NCBI GenBank assembly: GCA_050110875.1
Contig: CP188828.1
Coordinates: 1,488,001-1,552,000, forward strand
Source of the DNA: Methyloligella sp050110875
GTDB taxonomy: Bacteria > Pseudomonadota > Alphaproteobacteria > Rhizobiales > Methyloligellaceae
Length of the DNA: 64,000 nt
Reading direction: 5' to 3'
Shown: positions 59,229-64,000 of the stretch, piece by piece
Numbering within the stretch: the stretch's first letter is position 1
Layout of the letters: every line of letters starts with the position of its first letter
Translations under genes and position numbers: made by a program
Notes under the pieces: model-generated
What the model was told of the DNA's origin: nothing
Database searches by the model: none
The model's input: the letters and a program-made list of their open reading frames with translations, nothing else

Positions 59229-62200
59229 ATCTTTCGCACTTCTTCATCGACCGGCCGATCTTTGCCGCGGTCGTTTCCATCCTGATCACGCTGATCGGCG
59301 GCGTTGCCTTCTTCTCGTTGCCGATCGCGCAGTATCCGGAGATCGCGCCGCCCTCCATCGCGGTCAGCGCGCAGTATTCGGGTGCCTCCGCCGAGGTGGT
59401 GGCCAAGACCGTCGCGACGCCGCTGGAGCAGGAGATCAACGGCGTCGACAACATGCTCTACATGACGTCGCAATCGACCAGCGACGGCCGCATGTCGCTG
59501 ACCGTGACGTTCAAGCTCGGCACCGATCTCGACACGGCGCAGGTCCTCGTGCAGAACCGGGTGGCCATCGCCGAGCCGCGATTGCCTGTGGAAGTGCGCA
59601 ATATCGGCGTCAACGTCACCAAGCAGTCTCCCGACCTGCTGATGGTGATCCATCTGCTGTCGCCCGACGATAGCCGCGATCAGCTTTATCTTTCCAACTA
59701 CGCCACCCTGCATGTCCGCGACGTGCTCTCTCGTATCGACGGCGTGGGCGAGGCGCGCATCTTCGGTGCCCGCGACTATTCCATGCGCGTCTGGCTCGAT
59801 CCCGAGATGCTGGCCGCTCGCGAATTGACCGCCGGCGATGTGGTCGCCGCGCTCAGGGCCCAGAACGTCCAGGTCGCTGCCGGTGTGATCAACCAGCCGC
59901 CGGTGCCCAAGCCCGGCGCGTTCCAGCTTTCGGTCGAAACCCAGGGCCGTCTTCCCGACGCGGCCGCCTTCGGCAATATCATCGTCAAGGCGGAGGACGG
60001 CAGAGTCACCCGTGTGCGCGATGTCGCGCGCGTCGAGCTCGGCGCGGCGGACTACACCCTGAACGGCTATCTCGATAAGACGGTCGCCATCCCCCTCGGC
60101 ATCTTCCAGCGGCCCGGCTCCAATGCCTTGGAAACCGCCGACGAGGTCATCGCGGCCATGGAGGAACTTTCCAAGTCCTTCCCGTCGGGCGTCAAATACG
60201 ACATCGTCTACAATCCGACGGTGTTCATCTCCCAGTCCGTCGAGGCCGTGTTCCACACCATGGCGGAAGCGGTGATTCTCGTGGTCGTGGTGATCGTGCT
60301 GTTCCTGCAGAACTGGCGCGCGTCCATCGTCCCCATCATTGCGATCCCTGTCTCGCTGATTGGCAGCTGCATGGTGCTGGCGGCGCTCGGTTTCTCCATC
60401 AATAACCTGACGCTCTTCGCCATGGTGCTCGCCATCGGCATCGTGGTCGACGACGCCATTGTTGTGGTGGAGAACGTCGAACGACTGATCCGTGAGGGGC
60501 ACCCGCCACGCGAGGCGGCTCACCTCACCATGGACGAGGTCGGCGGCGCCCTGGTGGCCATCTCTCTGGTGCTGGGTGCGGTGTTCATCCCGTCCGCGTT
60601 CCTTTCCGGCATCACGGGCCAGTTCTTCCGGCAGTTCGCGGTGACCATCACGACGGCCACAGCCATCTCGCTGATCGTCTCGCTGACCTTGAGTCCGGCG
60701 CTCTGTGCGCTGCTCTTCAAGCCCCATGAGGAGGGGCATGAAGGCAAGGGCGTCTTTGCCCGCGTGCTCGGCGGGTTCTTCGGCGGCTTCAATCGCGGCT
60801 TCGACTGGGTAGCGACCAAGTACGGTCAGATGACCGGCCGTCTGGTGCACATGGCCTTCGTGATGCTGGCGATCTATGCGGGTCTGATCGGTCTGACCAT
60901 CTATCAGTTCAACCGTGCCCCCACGGGCTTCATCCCCGATCAGGATCTTGGCTATCTGATCAACATCATCCAGCTGCCGCCTGGCGCATCTCTTGCGCGC
61001 ACCGACGAGGTCGCTAGGAGGGTGGTCGATATCGTGCTGGATCAGCCGGGCATCTCCCACGCCGTGCCGATCGTGGGTCTTGACGGCGCGACCTTCACCA
61101 ATGCGCCGAACTCGGCCGTGGTCTTCACGCCCATGACGCCGTTCGAAGAGCGGGCCGAGCAGGGGCTTTCAGCCGATGCGATCATCGCATCCCTCAACCA
61201 GAAATTCGCTTCTATCGAAGACGCGATGCTGATCTCCATCTCGCCGCCGCCCGTGCGCGGTATCGGCACCACCGGCGGCTTCAAGATGGAGGTGCAGGAC
61301 ACCCAGGGCGGCGATCCGGCCCAGCTTGCCGCCGTGGCCAACGAACTCGCCGCCGCGGCCAATCAGACCCCTGGCTTCGCCCGTGTCTTCACCACCTTCA
61401 ATACGGGGACGCCGAAGGTCTACGCCGACATCGATCGCGTGAAGGCGGAGATGCTAGGCGTGCCGGTGCAGAACGTGTTCGAGGCGCTCTCGGTCTATCT
61501 CGGCTCTGTCTACGTGAACGACTTCAACTTCTTGGGCAGAACTTACCGGGTGACGGCGCAAGCCGACGGTCAGTTCCGTCAGGATCTGCACACGATCGCG
61601 AACCTCAAGACCCGCAACAACCAGGGCGAGATGGTGCCGCTGGGCTCCGTCGCGACCTTCGAGAACATCACGGGCCCGTACCGCATCGAGCACTTCAACA
61701 TCTTCACGGCTGCCGCGGTGCAGGGCAGCACCGTGCCGGGCTTTTCCTCCGGCTATGCCATCGCGGCCATGGAGCAGCTCGCCGACCGGGTTCTGCCGGA
61801 AGGTTACAGCTACGCCTGGACCGAGCTCGCTTTCCAGGAAAAGCAGGCCGGCGACACGGCGATCTATGTCTTCCTTGCCGCCGTCGTCTTCGTGTTCCTG
61901 TTGCTCGCCGCCCAATACGAGAGCTGGAGTCTGCCGTTTAGTGTCATTCTGATCGTGCCCATGTGTCTGTTGGCGGCAATCACGGGCCTGATCCTGCGTG
62001 GCATGGATGTGAACATCCTGGCGCAGATCGGCTTCGTCGTGCTCATCGGTCTGGCGGCCAAGAACGCGATTCTAATCGTCGAGTTTGCAAAGCAGAACGA
62101 GGAGGAGGGGGAGAACCGTTTCGAGGCCGTGACCGATGCAGCCCGAGTCCGTCTCCGCCCGATCCTGATGACCGCCTTCGCCTTCATCTTGGGCGTGTTG

Positions 62201-62377
62201 CCCCTGATGATCGCCACCGGCGCCGGCGCGGAGATGCGTCAGTCTCTCGGCACCACGGTGTTCACCGGCATGCTTGGCGTGACATTCTTCGGTCTGATCT
62301 TCACTCCGATCTTCTATGTCGTGGTGCGCAAGTTCACGAAGAAACCTCATCAGCCCGGCCACACCGCCGAATCCTAG
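59225..62377 (+). CDS. RND efflux pump permease, HAE1 (AcrB/MexF-like)
   Basis: 1050 residues beginning MNLSHFFIDRPIFAAVVSIL, the usual HAE1 N-terminus. Core sequences: GIVVDDAIVVVENVERLIRE (proton-relay acidic pair), LSPALCALLFKPHEEGHEGK, and in the second half GFIPDQDLGYLINIIQLPPG and GLAAKNAILIVEFAKQNEEE. Closer to the MexF/AcrB multidrug type than the first pump (shorter similarity, different periplasmic loops). The outer-membrane partner is not in the window. Confidence 0.94.
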   Translation: MNLSHFFIDRPIFAAVVSILITLIGGVAFFSLPIAQYPEIAPPSIAVSAQYSGASAEVVAKTVATPLEQEINGVDNMLYMTSQSTSDGRMSLTVTFKLGTDLDTAQVLVQNRVAIAEPRLPVEVRNIGVNVTKQSPDLLMVIHLLSPDDSRDQLYLSNYATLHVRDVLSRIDGVGEARIFGARDYSMRVWLDPEMLAARELTAGDVVAALRAQNVQVAAGVINQPPVPKPGAFQLSVETQGRLPDAAAFGNIIVKAEDGRVTRVRDVARVELGAADYTLNGYLDKTVAIPLGIFQRPGSNALETADEVIAAMEELSKSFPSGVKYDIVYNPTVFISQSVEAVFHTMAEAVILVVVVIVLFLQNWRASIVPIIAIPVSLIGSCMVLAALGFSINNLTLFAMVLAIGIVVDDAIVVVENVERLIREGHPPREAAHLTMDEVGGALVAISLVLGAVFIPSAFLSGITGQFFRQFAVTITTATAISLIVSLTLSPALCALLFKPHEEGHEGKGVFARVLGGFFGGFNRGFDWVATKYGQMTGRLVHMAFVMLAIYAGLIGLTIYQFNRAPTGFIPDQDLGYLINIIQLPPGASLARTDEVARRVVDIVLDQPGISHAVPIVGLDGATFTNAPNSAVVFTPMTPFEERAEQGLSADAIIASLNQKFASIEDAMLISISPPPVRGIGTTGGFKMEVQDTQGGDPAQLAAVANELAAAANQTPGFARVFTTFNTGTPKVYADIDRVKAEMLGVPVQNVFEALSVYLGSVYVNDFNFLGRTYRVTAQADGQFRQDLHTIANLKTRNNQGEMVPLGSVATFENITGPYRIEHFNIFTAAAVQGSTVPGFSSGYAIAAMEQLADRVLPEGYSYAWTELAFQEKQAGDTAIYVFLAAVVFVFLLLAAQYESWSLPFSVILIVPMCLLAAITGLILRGMDVNILAQIGFVVLIGLAAKNAILIVEFAKQNEEEGENRFEAVTDAARVRLRPILMTAFAFILGVLPLMIATGAGAEMRQSLGTTVFTGMLGVTFFGLIFTPIFYVVVRKFTKKPHQPGHTAES

Positions 62378-62550
62378 ATCAATGGGCCGATCGGAAGCAG
62401 AGAGCGCGTTTTTGCGAGGCAGATTGATTAATTCTTGGGCTGCCAGAAGCGTTGCCCAATCCATCGGCATCTGTGTAATGTGATCGGGAGCGGGGGCGTC
62501 GATCGCACCCAAAAGACGGGAAAGTTGATAAGAAGCAAGCCGGTGATTTC

Positions 62551-64000
62551 TTGTCGGAAAGTATCGAGACGGTCGAGATAGCCGACGGCGCGGACGATCC
62601 TGAGTCCCAAGCCAAGGTTGCGAAATTCTTCAATGAGATGCTGAAGCCGGATGGGTCGGTCCGCCCCTCCTATGCCGACTTCGCCGAATTGCTGAAAACC
62701 GTTTCGCCGCAAGATTTGCTGAACAAGACTCGGGCTGCCGAAGAGCTGTTCCGCCGCCTCGGCATCACCTTCGCCGTGTATACCGAAGGCGGCAGCACCG
62801 AGCGCCTGATTCCCTTCGACATCATCCCGCGCATCATCGATCGCGCCGAATGGGATCTTGTCGAGCGGGGCTGCCTGCAGCGCGTCAAGGCGCTCAATAT
62901 CTTCCTCTACGACATCTATCACGATCAGGAGATCCTGAAGGCGGGCATCATCCCCCCGGAGCTGGTGCTGCGGAACACCGACTACCGGCCCGAGATGATG
63001 GGCGTCGACCTGCCCAACGACGTCTATGCCCATATCGCGGGGATTGACCTGGTACGCACGGGCGAGAAGGACTTCTTCGTCCTGGAGGACAATGTCCGTA
63101 CGCCCTCCGGCGTCTCTTATCTGCTGGAGAACCGGGAGGTGATGATGCGCCTCTTCCCGGATGCCTTCGCCAACCAGAGCATTTCCCCGGTCGGAAACTA
63201 CTCAGAGCGGCTCTTGGAAAATCTCCGCGCCGTGGCACCCTCCGGCAGCGACGATCCCGTCGTCGTGCTGCTGACGCCCGGCCGCTACAACAGCGCTTAT
63301 TTCGAGCATGTCTTCCTCGCCGAGCAGATGGGCGTCGAGCTCGTCGAGGGCTCCGACCTCTTCGTCCGGGAAGGCTGTGTCTGGATGCGGACCACGGAAG
63401 GCCCGGTCAAGGTCGATGTCGTCTATCGCCGCATCGACGATGCCTTCATCGATCCGCTCGCTTTTCGCTCCGATTCCGTTCTCGGCATCCCGGGCGTGCT
63501 GTCGGCGGTCCGCTCGGGCACCGTCAATCTGGCCAACGCCCTCGGCACCGGCGTCGCCGACGACAAGGCGATATACACTTACGTGCCGCGCATGATCGAG
63601 TTCTATCTCGGCGAGCACGCGATCCTGAAGAACGTGCAGACCTGGATGCTGCGCGATCCCAAGCAGCGCCAGCACGTCTTCGAGAATTTGCAGGATCTCG
63701 TGGTCAAGGAGGTGCACGGCTCCGGCGGTTACGGCATGCTGATCGGGCCGGCCTCCACGGCCGAGGAGCGTGAAAATTACAAGGCGCGCGTCGAGGCGAA
63801 CCCGGCCGACTTCATCGCCCAGCCCACCCTGGAGCTTTCTACCGCGCCGACCTTCGCCAACGGCAAGATCGTCCCGCGCCATGTGGATCTTCGGCCCTTC
63901 GTGCTGTCCGGCAAGGAAACCAGCGTGATACCGGGTGGGCTCACGCGCGTCGCATTGGTGGAAGGATCGCTCGTGGTCAACTCCAGCCAGGGCGGCGGCA
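62551..64000 (+). CDS. Circularly permuted ATP-grasp protein (3' end outside the window)
   Basis: At least 483 residues, open to the window edge. Family sequences: FFNEMLKPDGSVRPSYADFA, RRLGITFAVYTEGGSTERLI, PFDIIPRIIDRAEWDLVERG, VLEDNVRTPSGVSYLLENRE, VVYRRIDDAFIDPLAFRSDS, VKEVHGSGGYGMLIGPAST (ATP-binding) and HVDLRPFVLSGKE. These match the type 2 circularly permuted ATP-grasp proteins, often followed by an alpha-E domain protein and transglutaminase-like genes. No ATG fits the family N-terminus; TTG 62551 is my choice, with ATG 62638 as the alternative. Function is presumed amide-bond formation, unproven. Confidence 0.85.
   Translation, partial: MSESIETVEIADGADDPESQAKVAKFFNEMLKPDGSVRPSYADFAELLKTVSPQDLLNKTRAAEELFRRLGITFAVYTEGGSTERLIPFDIIPRIIDRAEWDLVERGCLQRVKALNIFLYDIYHDQEILKAGIIPPELVLRNTDYRPEMMGVDLPNDVYAHIAGIDLVRTGEKDFFVLEDNVRTPSGVSYLLENREVMMRLFPDAFANQSISPVGNYSERLLENLRAVAPSGSDDPVVVLLTPGRYNSAYFEHVFLAEQMGVELVEGSDLFVREGCVWMRTTEGPVKVDVVYRRIDDAFIDPLAFRSDSVLGIPGVLSAVRSGTVNLANALGTGVADDKAIYTYVPRMIEFYLGEHAILKNVQTWMLRDPKQRQHVFENLQDLVVKEVHGSGGYGMLIGPASTAEERENYKARVEANPADFIAQPTLELSTAPTFANGKIVPRHVDLRPFVLSGKETSVIPGGLTRVALVEGSLVVNSSQGGG

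Overview
This window is a GC-rich (roughly 63-66% by eye) piece of an alphaproteobacterial chromosome, most likely Hyphomicrobiales (Rhizobiales) or a close relative. Markers are a class I (archaeal-type) lysyl-tRNA synthetase, the alphaproteobacterial order murA-DUF2948-hisD-UPF0262-infA-maf-yacG, a DUF2849/DUF934 sulfite-reduction operon, a PodJ-like Sel1 protein, ligase-associated DNA repair genes, and rhizobial-style intergenic palindromes. I cannot name a genus. No phage, insertion sequence, CRISPR array, rRNA or plasmid function was seen. It reads as ordinary chromosome with a large envelope/efflux section at the right end.

Layout. 1-5.6 kb: lysS (its ATG lies one base outside the window), two small exported proteins, an S24 (LexA/CI-like) regulator, DUF952, pyrD and a small membrane protein. 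5.7-9.2 kb: the ligase-associated helicase and phosphoesterase, then two palindromic intergenic repeats. 9.2-17.5 kb: TIGR02186/TauE pair, a 972-residue PodJ-like polar protein, YjbQ, a DUF4212/sodium-solute symporter pair and mscL. 17.7-26 kb: a nearly complete assimilatory sulfate operon (2Fe-2S ferredoxin, cysG, DUF2849, cysI, a DUF934-CysH fusion, cysD, cysN) with mostly overlapping genes and a strong leader hairpin, followed by a second TauE permease and tRNA-Thr(GGT). The two CysH cysteine pairs predict direct APS reduction, which fits the lack of an APS kinase domain in CysN. 26-32.3 kb: housekeeping genes and tRNA-Phe(GAA). 32.3-41 kb: a membrane alpha/beta hydrolase, an ArsR-SRPBCC-small membrane protein-DUF1801 operon with two perfect operator dyads, a GT39-type glycosyltransferase, a GT2-GtrA glycosyltransferase and an Uup-type ABC-F ATPase. 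41-44.4 kb: small envelope, redox and stress genes.

44.4-62.4 kb is an envelope-homeostasis section. Two divergent PepSY proteins flank a FeuP/FeuQ- or PhoP/PhoQ-like two-component pair. That pair runs tail-to-tail into a second two-component pair, which is divergent from a His/Met-rich Spy/CpxP-like protein and an RND efflux pair. Then come exbB-exbD-tonB and a second RND pair of HAE1/AcrB type. Candidate direct-repeat and dyad sites lie in the promoter regions of most of these units. The window ends inside a circularly permuted ATP-grasp gene.

All functional calls come from reading motifs and gene order. No database search was run. Start codons were moved from the longest open frame where a ribosome binding site, overlap or family length argued for it.
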